The notes: generated by a model not told the origin, from the letters alone. A stretch of 64,000 bases of DNA from Constrictibacter sp. MBR-5 (GCF_040549485.1 NZ_JBEPTK010000012.1:1-64000), one strand, 5' to 3'; shown: positions 43,579 to 51,315, counted from the first letter of the stretch. Numbers and translations are program-made.

Positions 43579-44211
43579 TCAGGCGGCGGCCGGCTTCACC
43601 GCCTCGGGAAGGAACAGCAGCCGGACATAGGACCGGAACATCATCACCTGGGCGGCGAGGAGCTTCGGCTCGTCCAGGGCCTTGGAGAGGACGATGCCGC
43701 CTTCGACGATGCCGGACAGCATGTCGGCCAGCGCCTCCAGGCTGACGTCGTCGCGTATCGGATAGCGTGCCGCGATCTCCTCGAGGACGGCGACGAAGCG
43801 CTCCCGCCATGCCAGGACGGCCCTACGGTTCAGCGCCCGCACGTCGGCATCGTAGGTCCGCTCGGCATAGCAGAAGGTCGCGACCAGGCAGCCCGGATGC
43901 GCGCCCGGCAGGTCGGCCATCATTTCCGAGAACAGCTTCAGGCCGATCAGGAAGGCGTGCAGCGGATCGTCGTGCAGTTCGCGCGCCCGGGCGAACAGGC
44001 CGTCAAGGATCGCCTCGTCGGTGGCGATGTGCCGCTTCAGGAGGGCGCGGGCGAGTTCGTTCTTGTCCTTGAAATGATAGAAGAAGCCGCTCTTGGTGAT
44101 CTCGGCCTCGGCGATGATCTCGTCGATCGACGTGGCGCCGAAGCCTTTCGAGAGGATCGCCGCCTCGGCGATGTCCATCAGCCGCTCGCGCGTCACCTGC
44201 CCCTTACGCAT
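43579..44211 (-). CDS. TetR/AcrR-family transcriptional regulator
   Basis: 210-residue repressor. HTH region: RERLMDIAEAAILSKGFGATSIDEIIAEAEITKSGFFYHFKDKNELARALL, a standard TetR N-terminal domain; the C-terminal ligand domain (about 75-205) resembles the TetR_C branch with LPGAHPGCLVATFCYAERT. Start ATG 44211, with GAGGGGAA upstream; a GTG five codons earlier is also possible. Divergent from the homocysteine methyltransferase-like gene and upstream of the MFS gene. The palindrome at 44228-44240 is a likely operator for autoregulation. Confidence 0.9.
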   Translation of the reverse strand: MRKGQVTRERLMDIAEAAILSKGFGATSIDEIIAEAEITKSGFFYHFKDKNELARALLKRHIATDEAILDGLFARARELHDDPLHAFLIGLKLFSEMMADLPGAHPGCLVATFCYAERTYDADVRALNRRAVLAWRERFVAVLEEIAARYPIRDDVSLEALADMLSGIVEGGIVLSKALDEPKLLAAQVMMFRSYVRLLFLPEAVKPAAA

Positions 44212-44227
44212 AGTGATTCCCCTCACT

Positions 44228-44240
44228 GTACCGCAGGTAC
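44228..44240. promoter_or_regulatory. Palindrome GTACC-GCA-GGTAC, candidate TetR operator
   Basis: Perfect 5+3+5 inverted repeat 17 bp upstream of the tetR ATG, in the divergent intergenic region. Size and symmetry suit a TetR dimer half-site pair. A second inverted repeat, CGGTTTCAAC (44240-44249) and GTTGAAACCG (44291-44300), starts directly beside it. Confidence 0.55.
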
Positions 44241-44300
44241 GGTTTCAACGGGCGCCACCGGCACCGCGCGAATCCATTCCCGGCTATGGAGTTGAAACCG
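44240..44300 (+). promoter_or_regulatory. 10-bp perfect inverted repeat spanning the divergent promoter region
   Basis: CGGTTTCAAC (44240-44249) is exactly complementary to GTTGAAACCG (44291-44300), separated by 41 bp. It could be paired operator sites or, if transcribed toward the methyltransferase-like gene, an RNA stem. Not a known SAM-riboswitch pattern that I can recognise. Confidence 0.45.
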
Positions 44301-44402
44301 CTGTCGAATCCGCGACACCCGGCACCTTACCGCAATCCTACTATGTTCAGCGGGATTCGGGGGGCATTTTCCCGACCTCGAACAACCGACGAGGCCATAC
44401 CG

Positions 44403-45350
44403 ATGATCCGCGCCAAGTACAGGCACTCTCTGCCACAGCTCAACGGCCGCACGTTGCTGACCGACGGCGGCCTGGAGACTACACTCATTTTTCACGAAGG
44501 GGTGGACATCCCCTATTTCGCGTCCTTCGACCTTCTGCGGACGCGCGAAGGGCGGAGCCGCATCAAGCAGTATTACGAGCGCTATCTCGACATCGCGCTG
44601 ACACGCAAGATCGGCTTCGTGCTCGATACACCGACCTGGCGGGCGAGCCGGGACTGGGGCGAAAAGTTGGGCTACAGTCCGACGGCGCTCGCCACGATCA
44701 ACCGCGAGGCGGTGGAATTGATGTTCGAACTGCGCGATGCGCACGAGACGCCGGACACGCCGCTGGTGGTGAGCGGCAACGTCGGGCCGCGCGGCGACGG
44801 CTACAATCCGGCCTTCATGATGTCCGCCGACGAGGCCGAGGCCTACCATGCGGTCCAGGTCGGCGTGTTCGCCGAGGCCGGCGTCGACATGATCACCGTC
44901 ATGACCATGAACTACGTGGCGGAGGCCACGGGCATCGCGCGCGCCGCCGCGTCGGCCGGCCTGCCCTGCGCCATGTCGTTCACCGTGGAGACCGACGGGC
45001 GGCTGCCGACGGGCCAGCCCCTGGGCGAGGCGATCGAGGAGGTGGACCGGGAGACAAGGTCCGCGCCGGCCTACTTCATGATCAACTGCGCCCATCCGGA
45101 CCATTTCCGCGCGGTCATCGACGGGTCGGCGGCGTGGACGAAGCGCGTGGGTGGCCTGCGCGCCAACGCCTCGCGCCAGAGCCATGCCGAACTCGACGCC
45201 AGCGAGACCCTTGACGCGGGAAACGCGGCCGAACTCGGCCAGGACTATGCCGTCCTGGCGCGCCTGCTGCCGAACATGCGGGTGCTGGGCGGCTGCTGCG
45301 GCACGGACCACAGGCACGTGACGGCGATCGCCGACGCCGTCTGCCGGTAG
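44403..45350 (+). CDS. Homocysteine S-methyltransferase family protein
   Basis: 315-residue zinc-dependent methyltransferase-fold protein. N-terminal LLTDGGLETTLIF, substrate-region GNVGPRGDGYNP, the first zinc cysteine in FMINCAHPDHF and the paired cysteines in VLGGCCGTDHRHV. This is the MmuM/betaine-homocysteine methyltransferase superfamily (methyl donor S-methylmethionine, betaine or unknown). ATG 44403 is used; ATG 44286 would add residues without homology and lie inside the inverted repeat. Divergent from tetR, so possibly its target. Confidence 0.87.
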   Translation: MIRAKYRHSLPQLNGRTLLTDGGLETTLIFHEGVDIPYFASFDLLRTREGRSRIKQYYERYLDIALTRKIGFVLDTPTWRASRDWGEKLGYSPTALATINREAVELMFELRDAHETPDTPLVVSGNVGPRGDGYNPAFMMSADEAEAYHAVQVGVFAEAGVDMITVMTMNYVAEATGIARAAASAGLPCAMSFTVETDGRLPTGQPLGEAIEEVDRETRSAPAYFMINCAHPDHFRAVIDGSAAWTKRVGGLRANASRQSHAELDASETLDAGNAAELGQDYAVLARLLPNMRVLGGCCGTDHRHVTAIADAVCR

Positions 45351-45374
45351 CACGATCGGGCCGATCGCCGCCGA

Positions 45375-45593
45375 GCGGGCCGCCGGCTTGGCGGCGGCGG
45401 GCGGAGGGGGCATTGTGCGGGTCGCCCCGCCGCAGAGATCGTCCCCTTGCTCGACCCGAACATCCTTCTGCCGCTACTGGCCAAGATGCTGGCGACGGCC
45501 CTGGTCGTCGTCTCGGCCTCCGTCGCCGCGGAGCGCGCGGGCTCGGTGCTGGGCGCGCTGATCCTGGCGCTGCCGATCTCGGCGGGGCCGGGC
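45375..45593 (+). repeat. 219-bp direct repeat, copy 1 (leader and 5' end of membrane-protein gene)
   Basis: Matches 46262-46480 with five mismatches over 219 bp and no gaps; similarity ends abruptly at both sides. It carries 72 bp of leader and the first 49 codons of the membrane-protein gene found intact at 46334. The toxin-antitoxin module sits between the copies. Confidence 0.93.
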
Positions 45594-45635
45594 ACTGCCA
45601 TGCGTCAAGAGTTCAGAAGCCGCTCCCACTCCTGA
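45447..45635 (+). pseudogene. 5' fragment of the duplicated membrane-protein gene
   Basis: From TTG 45447 the first 49 codons encode nearly the same N-terminus as the gene at 46334 (LDPNILLPLLAKMLATALVV through LPISAGPG), i.e. the first one or two membrane helices. After position 45593 the homology stops and the frame runs into the toxin gene tail on the opposite strand, ending at TGA 45635. A truncated duplicate, unlikely to make a functional protein. Confidence 0.85.
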
Positions 45636-45898
45636 CGCCCATGGAGCACCCGAACAATCAGAACGCCGGCGTCATCGACGACATAGATGATCACATGCGC
45701 CTGAAAGGGATGCACTCTCACCGGTGGGACCAGTTCCGTTCGCTCACGCGCGATGCGCGGGTTGTCCGCCAGCAGATCGAATACGGCGACCAGATCCTCA
45801 TGATAGCGTTCGGCCTGAATGGTCCCAAATTCCGCCGCGCCCCGCACGTAGATATCAAAGATGTCCCGCGCGGCTTTTCGCGTCGTTCTATAGCGTAT
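45605..45898 (-). CDS. RelE/ParE-superfamily toxin with an ATA in place of the start codon
   Basis: The frame encodes a full RelE/ParE toxin: RYRTTRKAARDIFDIYVRGA, EFGTIQAERYHEDLVAVFDLLADNP, ELVPPVRVHPFQAHVIIYVV and LIVRVLHGRQEWERLL. The place where family members start (M-x-Y-R-x-T-R-K-A) reads ATA CGC TAT AGA, so the expected ATG is ATA (45898-45896), 6 bases before the antitoxin stop codon. No ATG, GTG or TTG occurs upstream in frame; the first usable codon, GTG 45847, would delete the first 17 residues including helix 1. The toxin may be silenced, or start at ATA inefficiently by coupling. Second gene of the module after the antitoxin. Confidence 0.8.
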   Translation of the reverse strand: MRYRTTRKAARDIFDIYVRGAAEFGTIQAERYHEDLVAVFDLLADNPRIARERTELVPPVRVHPFQAHVIIYVVDDAGVLIVRVLHGRQEWERLLNS

Positions 45899-46145
45899 CG
45901 TCCCGGGCGTTTCTGACCCGTCTCCGCGCAGCTTCCAGAACTTCGGTGATCGAACGGTCGCTCACCCCGCTTTCCAACCCTTCCGCGATCAGCTGTTGAA
46001 GCTCGGCGAGCTTGGCCACCCGCTCCTGATCGCGCCGGATAAGATCGCGGACATAATCGCTGGCATTGCTGTAACGCCCGGTCGCGGCCTGCGCTTCGAC
46101 CCAATCCTTCATCGGATCGGGCAGCGATACGTTCATTGTCGCCAT
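45888..46145 (-). CDS. ParD-like type II antitoxin
   Basis: 85-residue ribbon-helix-helix antitoxin: MATMNVSLPDPMKDWVEAQA, TGRYSNASDYVRDLIRRDQE, then an acidic C-terminal tail ending RNARDDTL. ATG 46145 with GGAGGTGATC just upstream is preferred over an upstream ATG at 46181. The gene overlaps the toxin reading frame by 11 bases. It is intact and should bind its own promoter through the RHH domain. Not closely similar to the ParD at 6446. Confidence 0.9.
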   Translation of the reverse strand: MATMNVSLPDPMKDWVEAQAATGRYSNASDYVRDLIRRDQERVAKLAELQQLIAEGLESGVSDRSITEVLEAARRRVRNARDDTL

Positions 46146-46162
46146 GATCACCTCCGACGCGA

Positions 46163-46191
46163 AGATGGCAAACCTTGGCAATGCCTGTCAA
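46163..46191 (-). promoter_or_regulatory. Probable promoter of the second toxin-antitoxin module
   Basis: On the minus strand a perfect -35 TTGACA (46191-46186) is followed about 18 bp later by CATCTT, a weak -10. Two TTGCCA/TTTGCCA half-sites lie in the spacer as a direct repeat, plausible sites for the RHH antitoxin. Confidence 0.4.
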
Positions 46192-46261
46192 TTCGCGCGC
46201 GATGGACCATCATCCGGTAGGCGACGCCCCCGCCGATAATGGGTCCGCCCGGCGCGCTCGT

Positions 46262-46480
46262 GCGGGCCGCCCGCTTGGCGGCGGCGGGCGGAGGGGGCAT
46301 TGTGCGGGTCGCCCCGCCGCAGAGATCGTCCCCTTGCTCGACCCGAACATCCTTCTGCCGCTGCTGGCCAAGATGCTGGCGACGGCCCTGGTCGTCGTCT
46401 CGGCCTCCGTCGCCGCGGAGCGCGCAGGCTCGGTGCTGGGTGCGCTGATCCTGGCGCTGCCGATCTCGGCGGGACCGGGC
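46262..46480 (+). repeat. 219-bp direct repeat, copy 2
   Basis: Partner of 45375-45593 (5 mismatches). The sequences left of each copy are unrelated, as are those to the right, so the duplicated unit is precisely this segment. Confidence 0.93.
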
Positions 46481-47137
46481 TACGCCTTCCTGGCGCTGCG
46501 CGCCGACGACGCGTTCGTCGCGGACACGGCGCTGCACAGCTTCGCGGTGCAGGGTGCCATCGTCGCCTTCCTGTTCGTCTACGTGTCGGTGGCGCAGCGC
46601 CTGTCGGCGGCGGCGAGCCTCGCGGCGGCGCTGGCGGCCTGGCTGCCCTGCGCCGTCCTCGTGCAGCAGTTCGACATCGGCCTGCCGATCGCGCTCACAC
46701 TGACGGCGGCCTCCTTCACCTTCGGCTTCCTGTTCATCCGCAGTCCGGCCTGGATGCCGCCCTCGAACCGCGCCCGCCGCGGCCGGGCGGACCTCATCGT
46801 CCGCGCCGTCATCACCGGCGTGCTGGTCGCGGTGGTGGTGACGGTCAGCGACGCCATCGGCCCGGCGGCGACCGGTGTCGCGCTGGTCTTTCCGGTCAGC
46901 CTGACGACGATCAGCTGGATCATGCACCGGCGCTATGGCGGTGCGGCGGCCGCCGCCGTGCTGGGCGCCACGCTGCGGCCGCTGTTCGGCTTCCTGGCTT
47001 TCCTGCTGGCGCTGCACCTGCTGGCCGAGCCGATCGGCACGCCGCTCGCCCTGGCCGCGGCGGTCGGCTGCTCGGTGCTGTGGTCGCTGGTGCTGCTGGC
47101 GCGGCTCGGGCCGCTGAAGCGGGCGCGCGCCCGCTGA
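46334..47137 (+). CDS. Integral membrane protein of unknown function (intact copy)
   Basis: 267-residue protein with about eight hydrophobic helices in two similar halves; no family recognised with confidence. Typical segments are LAKMLATALVVVSASVAAERAGS and GALILALPISAGPGYAFLAL, and a basic loop PSNRARRGRADL separates the halves. The start is TTG 46334, conserved in the truncated copy at 45447; its upstream leader is part of the repeat. Convergent with the MFS gene at 47156. A small carrier or scaffold is possible but not shown. Confidence 0.75.
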   Translation: MLDPNILLPLLAKMLATALVVVSASVAAERAGSVLGALILALPISAGPGYAFLALRADDAFVADTALHSFAVQGAIVAFLFVYVSVAQRLSAAASLAAALAAWLPCAVLVQQFDIGLPIALTLTAASFTFGFLFIRSPAWMPPSNRARRGRADLIVRAVITGVLVAVVVTVSDAIGPAATGVALVFPVSLTTISWIMHRRYGGAAAAAVLGATLRPLFGFLAFLLALHLLAEPIGTPLALAAAVGCSVLWSLVLLARLGPLKRARAR

Positions 47138-47155
47138 CAGGCGTCGGCCGGGCGG

Positions 47156-48397
47156 CTACTGCTTGCGCAGTTCCGGCACGAAGATGAACAGCGATATCGG
47201 CACCACCATCGTCGACGCGGCGAACAGCACGACGACGCCGTAGCCGCCGGTCAGGTCGTGCAGCAGGCCGCCCATGGTCGCCCCGACCGCCGCCCCGGTG
47301 CCCATGCCCATGCTGACGGCGCCCAGGATGACGCCGAGGCTTCGCCCGCGGCCGAAGATGACGGCGGTCATGGCGGAGATGATCGGCCCGCGCGAGCCGA
47401 AGCTCGGCCCGTAGACCACGACGAACAGGACCAGCAGCCAGTAGGACGGATAGAGTTCGAGCAGGCCGAGAATGCCGAAGCCGCCGACGGTCATCGCGTA
47501 GCTGACCAGCACGGCGGTCAGCCGTCCCACCCGGTCGGCCATCCAGCCGAAGGTGATGAGGCCGGCCGTCGCGGCGACGCCGGCGAAGCCGAAAGCGGTG
47601 GCGGCGGTCAGGCTGGGAAAGCCCGTCTCGACGAGGAAGGCCACGATCTGCGGGTTCACGGCGAACATGCCGGCGGCCGTGAAAAAGTGAATGAAGAACA
47701 GCGACCAGAAGGGCCGCGTCCGCAGCGCCTCGCGCAGGGTCATGCTGCCCGGGGTGGCGGCCGGCCGTTCGCCCTTGGCGGCGGCGGGCGCCATGCCCCT
47801 GCCGCGGGCGATCTCCTTCCAGGGCAGGAAGAGCAGCAGCAGGAGGACCGCGAACAGGCCCAGTCCCAGCACGCGATAGGCGCCGCGCCAGTCGTAGGTG
47901 TCGATCAGCAGCTGGACCAGCGGCGAGACCACCAGCACGCCGGTGCCGGCCGCCGCCGAGACGCCGGCGAGCGCGGTGGTCAGGCGGTCGTGATACCAGC
48001 GGCTGATGAGGGCGGCCTGGGTCACCGGGCCGACCGCGGCGACGGCGAAGCCGCCGAGCACGCCGATGCAGAGCTGGAACTGCCACAGCGCGTCGAGCGA
48101 GCCGGCGAGCGTCATGCCCGCCGCCATGGTGGCGAGGCCGATGGTGTAGACGCGGCCCGGCCCCCAGGCGTCGAAGATCCGCCCGACGATCGGCGAGGAC
48201 AGGCCGAGGCTGAGCATCAGCACCGAGTAGACGCTGGACGCCTGCGCCCGGTCCCAGCCGAAATCGCGGCTGAGCGGCAGGAGGAAGACGGCATAGCTCT
48301 CGGACGCGCCCCGCGACAGCGCGCTGAGCAGCACGCAGGTGCAGAGGGCGATGAGGGCGACGCGCGCCGTACGGCGTAAGTTCGTATCCGCCGTCAC
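47156..48397 (-). CDS. MFS transporter
   Basis: 413-residue 12-helix carrier. SESYAVFLLPLSRDFGWDRAQASSVYSVLML and GRIFDAWGPGRVYTIGL are typical of the OFA/monocarboxylate MFS branch; the central cytoplasmic loop (about 195-215) is Ala/Arg-rich and GWMADRVGRLTAVLVSY repeats motif A in the second half. Start GTG 48397. It follows the alpha/beta hydrolase gene by 15 bp, so the two are likely co-transcribed, suggesting import of an ester or lactone cleaved by the hydrolase. Confidence 0.88.
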   Translation of the reverse strand: MTADTNLRRTARVALIALCTCVLLSALSRGASESYAVFLLPLSRDFGWDRAQASSVYSVLMLSLGLSSPIVGRIFDAWGPGRVYTIGLATMAAGMTLAGSLDALWQFQLCIGVLGGFAVAAVGPVTQAALISRWYHDRLTTALAGVSAAAGTGVLVVSPLVQLLIDTYDWRGAYRVLGLGLFAVLLLLLFLPWKEIARGRGMAPAAAKGERPAATPGSMTLREALRTRPFWSLFFIHFFTAAGMFAVNPQIVAFLVETGFPSLTAATAFGFAGVAATAGLITFGWMADRVGRLTAVLVSYAMTVGGFGILGLLELYPSYWLLVLFVVVYGPSFGSRGPIISAMTAVIFGRGRSLGVILGAVSMGMGTGAAVGATMGGLLHDLTGGYGVVVLFAASTMVVPISLFIFVPELRKQ

Positions 48398-48412
48398 CGG
48401 CGCGCAGCCTCC

Positions 48413-49171
48413 TTAGGGCAGGGTCGCGAGAAAGGCGCCGACGGCGTCGTTGAACGCCTCCGGCTGGTGCAGGTTCGAGGCGTGGCCGGCGTCCGGGACG
48501 ATGACCTTGCGCGCGCCGGGGATCTTCGCCGCCATGTAGTCGGTCGCGGCGAGGTACGGCTTGTCGTTCGCACCCGCCAGAACGAGCGTCGGAACGGCGA
48601 TGCCCGGCAGCGATTCGATCACGCCCGAGGTCGCCTGGGTGAGCATGCCGCGCGCCGCGTTGGCGAGGCCGTCGGCCGAGCGGTGCCGGCTCTGCCGCAC
48701 CTCGTCGGAGGTGCCGAGCCCGGCGAGGCCCTCGGCGTCGAGCTTGTCGCCGCGGGCGCGTGCCGTGGCGTTCCAGGCCTCGCGCGCCTCGTCCTTCTTG
48801 AAGCCCGGACCGGTGTCGAACAGCATCAGCGCCCGGCACATCTGCGGATGGCGCAGATGGAAGGCCATCGTCATGTAGCCGCCCAGCGACAGGCCGCCGA
48901 TCACCGCCTCGTCGACGCCGCAGGCATTGAGGATCGCGCGCATGTCGCCGACGGTCAGCTCCTCGGAATAGGCGGCCCGGTCCGTCGGATAGTCGCTCTC
49001 GCCGTGGCCGCGCATGTCCCAGACGATGACGCGCCACTTGTCCTTGAACGCGGCGATCTGGCCGTCCCACATCCGGCAGGTGGCGCTGTAGCCGTGCGTC
49101 AGCAGGATGGCGGGGCCGGCGCCGTGCGCCTCGTAGTGGATCTTCACGCCGTCGCGGTCGAGCGCGGGCAT
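48413..49171 (-). CDS. Alpha/beta-fold hydrolase (3-oxoadipate enol-lactonase-like)
   Basis: 252-residue hydrolase. Oxyanion HG in LTHGYSATCRMW, nucleophile elbow GGLSLGGYMT, acid in VLAGANDKPYLA and histidine in DAGHASNLHQPEAFN. The pattern resembles PcaD-type lactonases and C-C bond hydrolases of aromatic degradation, but no other pca gene is present. First gene of a probable operon with the MFS carrier. Confidence 0.88.
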   Translation of the reverse strand: MPALDRDGVKIHYEAHGAGPAILLTHGYSATCRMWDGQIAAFKDKWRVIVWDMRGHGESDYPTDRAAYSEELTVGDMRAILNACGVDEAVIGGLSLGGYMTMAFHLRHPQMCRALMLFDTGPGFKKDEAREAWNATARARGDKLDAEGLAGLGTSDEVRQSRHRSADGLANAARGMLTQATSGVIESLPGIAVPTLVLAGANDKPYLAATDYMAAKIPGARKVIVPDAGHASNLHQPEAFNDAVGAFLATLP

Positions 49172-49238
49172 GGGCGTATCCTCCGTCGTTTCTTGTTTTC
49201 CGCTTCTCTCGTGTCCGGCTTCCGGACCTTCTGCGGGC

Positions 49239-50114
49239 TCAGCTTCCGGGGGCGAACGCCTCGATCGCGCGGTAGCAGGGCGCCCAGCTGTCGTCGGGGC
49301 GCAGCGGCTGGATGCAGACGTGGGTGGCGCCGGCGGCGAAGTGCGCGTCGACCCGCTCGCGGATCTGCGCCTCGCTGCCCCAGGCGACCATGGCGTCGAG
49401 GAAGCGGTCGTTGCCGCCGTCGGCCAGTTCGGACTCCGAGAAGCCCAGGCGCAGCCAGTTGTTGTAGTAGTTCGGCAGCGGCATGTAGCGCTTCATGTTG
49501 CGCTTGGCGCTGGCGCGGGCCGCCGACGCGTCGGTCGTGAGGCAGATCTTCTGCTCGACGCAGAGCAGGCGGTCCGGCCCCAGGATCTCCTTCGCCATCG
49601 CCGTGTGCTCAGGCGTGACGTTGTAGGGCAGCGCCCCCTTCGTCCTGTCGCGCGCCAGTTCGAGCATCTTCGGGCCGAGGGCGGCGAGGACGACGTTGCG
49701 GTCGGAAAGCGCGAACTTCGGGTCGAGCCCGGCCTTTTCCATGCCCTCGAGATATTCGCGCATGGCGGTCAGCGGCTTGCCATAGTTCTGGTTGCGCCGG
49801 CCGGAGACCATGGGCTTGTGCGACACGCCGAGGCCCAGGGTGAAACGGCCACCGTAGATCTTGTTCAGGCCGTCATGGCCGGCGACCGCCGCCATACCGT
49901 CGCGCGCATAGATGTTGGCGATGCCGGTGGCGAGCTTCAGGCGGCTCGTCTGCGACAGCAGGAAGCTGCCGAGCGACATCGCCTCGTAGGCGAGCGCCTC
50001 CGGGTACCAGAGCGTCTCGTAGCCGCCCTTCTCCACCGCCTGCGCCAGTTCGACGAGTTCGGGCCGGTCCAGCCCGTTGGTCGAGAACCAGACGCCGAGG
50101 CTGCCTTGCTTCAT
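49239..50114 (-). CDS. LLM-class (F420/FMN-dependent) oxidoreductase
   Basis: 291-residue luciferase-like TIM-barrel protein. LGVWFSTNGLDRPELVELAQAVEKGGYETLWYPEA, KLATGIANIYARDGMAAVAGHDGLNKIYGGRFTLGLGVSHKP and VAWGSEAQIRERVDAHFAAGATHVCIQPL follow a subfamily annotated as putative F420-dependent (TIGR03620-like), which in proteobacteria may use FMN. Substrate unknown. The gene stands between the hydrolase and a palindromic repeat. Confidence 0.86.
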   Translation of the reverse strand: MKQGSLGVWFSTNGLDRPELVELAQAVEKGGYETLWYPEALAYEAMSLGSFLLSQTSRLKLATGIANIYARDGMAAVAGHDGLNKIYGGRFTLGLGVSHKPMVSGRRNQNYGKPLTAMREYLEGMEKAGLDPKFALSDRNVVLAALGPKMLELARDRTKGALPYNVTPEHTAMAKEILGPDRLLCVEQKICLTTDASAARASAKRNMKRYMPLPNYYNNWLRLGFSESELADGGNDRFLDAMVAWGSEAQIRERVDAHFAAGATHVCIQPLRPDDSWAPCYRAIEAFAPGS

Positions 50115-50148
50115 GGTGTGCTCCGTTAGGCGATATCACGTATCCCAT

Positions 50149-50235
50149 TGTCATTGCCGGGCTCGACCCGGCAATCCAGGGGTGCACGCATCAGGCTGCG
50201 ACTCTGGATGCCCGGGTCAAGCCCGGGCACGACAG
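50149..50235. repeat. Double palindromic repeat (GTCATTGCCGGGCTCGACCCGGCAAT type)
   Basis: Two palindromes in tandem: CATTGCCGGGCTCGACCCGGCAAT and ATGCCCGGGTCAAGCCCGGGCACGACAGTG. The second resembles the element at 17240-17276. It separates the LLM gene from the FAH-family gene, both on the minus strand. Such elements are widespread in alphaproteobacterial intergenic DNA. Confidence 0.85.
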
Positions 50236-50264
50236 TGATGAGACCGCACCGACGGCGCTTTGAT

Positions 50265-51113
50265 CTAGTCCCGCTCCACCTTGTTGCGCAGCACGCCGAT
50301 GGAGGAGACCTCCACCTCGACTACGTCGCCGGGCTTCATGAAGACCGGCGGCTCGCGGCGGGAGCCGACGCCGCCGGGGGTGCCGGTGACGATCACGTCG
50401 CCGGGGACCAGCTCGGTGAAGGTCGAGCAGTAGGCGATGATTTCCGGGATCGGGAAGGTCAGCTCGGACGAGTTGGCGCGCTGCATCTCCTCGCCGTTCA
50501 GGCGGGTGACCAGGATCAGGTCGTTCGCGTCCGGAATGTCGTCCGGCGTCACCATCCAGGGGCCGAAGGAGCCGGTCTTCTCGAAATTCTTGCCGGGGAT
50601 GTACTGGCCGCTGTGACGCTGCCAGTCGCGCACGCTGCCTTCGTTGTAGCAGGCGTAGCCGGCGATGTGATCGAGGGCCTTGTCCTGCGAAATGCGGCGG
50701 CCGCCCTTGCCGATGACGATGGCGATCTCGCCCTCATAGTCGAGCTTGTCGGACTCGCGCGGGCTGAGCAGCGGCTGCTCGTGCGCCGTCTGCGAACTGG
50801 CGAAGCGGGAGAAGATGGTCGGATGCTCGGTCTTCGGATGGCCGCCCTCGAGCCGGTGCGGCTCGTAGTTCAGGCCGACGCAGAGGATCTTGTCGGGGTC
50901 GGGGATGACCGGCAGATAGACGATGTCGCCGAGGGCGTGGTCGGCGTCGTTCGCCTCCACCATGCCCTCCGCCTCGTGCAGATGGTTGCCGGCCAAGGCG
51001 GCGCGCAGCGTCGGCGCACGCGCGCCGAAGCGCTTGCCCAGGTCGACGACGCCGTCGCCCTTCACCGCACCCCAGGAAACCGTCCCGTCGACCGAGAATG
51101 TCAGCAGCTTCAT
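50265..51113 (-). CDS. Fumarylacetoacetate hydrolase family protein
   Basis: 282-residue FAH-fold enzyme. Metal-binding acidic residues are in DYEGEIAIVIGKGGRRI; PDPDKILCVGLNYEPHRLEGG, YIPGKNFEKTGSFGPWMVTPDDI, RLNGEEMQRANSSEL and the final GVGSRREPPVFMKPGDVVEVEV are the conserved FAHD blocks. Family activities include fumarylpyruvate hydrolase, oxaloacetate decarboxylase and 2-keto-3-deoxy-sugar dehydratase, so the substrate is not assignable. Confidence 0.9.
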   Translation of the reverse strand: MKLLTFSVDGTVSWGAVKGDGVVDLGKRFGARAPTLRAALAGNHLHEAEGMVEANDADHALGDIVYLPVIPDPDKILCVGLNYEPHRLEGGHPKTEHPTIFSRFASSQTAHEQPLLSPRESDKLDYEGEIAIVIGKGGRRISQDKALDHIAGYACYNEGSVRDWQRHSGQYIPGKNFEKTGSFGPWMVTPDDIPDANDLILVTRLNGEEMQRANSSELTFPIPEIIAYCSTFTELVPGDVIVTGTPGGVGSRREPPVFMKPGDVVEVEVSSIGVLRNKVERD

Positions 51114-51172
51114 GTTCTTCGTCCTCCAGCGCAGATGACGCCCAACGTCTTCACATTCCGGCTCAGTAGGTG

Positions 51173-51290
51173 ATCCTCACCCTGAGGGCCGCCGCGGGCG
51201 GCGTCTCGAAGGGCGAGGGTCCCCGGTCCGAGAGCTTTGGACCGCGCCCCGTGCTTCGAGACGCGCCCGAGGGCGCTCCTCAGCACGAGG
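51173..51290. repeat. REP-like palindromic element (CTCACCCTGAGG...CCTCAGCACGAGG type)
   Basis: TCCTCACCCTGAGGGCCGCC at one end and GGCGCTCCTCAGCACGAGG at the other, with GTCTCGAAGGGCGAGG and GTGCTTCGAGACGCG facing each other in the middle. This matches the well-known Caulobacter/Rhodospirillales-type repeat with TCGAGACGC cores. It fills the 202-bp gap before the FadB-like gene end. Confidence 0.85.
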
Positions 51291-51315
51291 CGCTACTTAT
51301 AAACCGTTCGTTTGT

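Noticed and set aside
44226-44402. SAM-II riboswitch before the homocysteine methyltransferase-like gene
   Set aside because: The conserved pseudoknot sequence could not be found; only the inverted repeats described are present.
45351-46500. Composite transposon or insertion sequence around the toxin-antitoxin module
   Set aside because: The 219-bp direct repeats contain gene 5' sequence with no terminal inverted repeats, and no transposase or recombinase frame is present.
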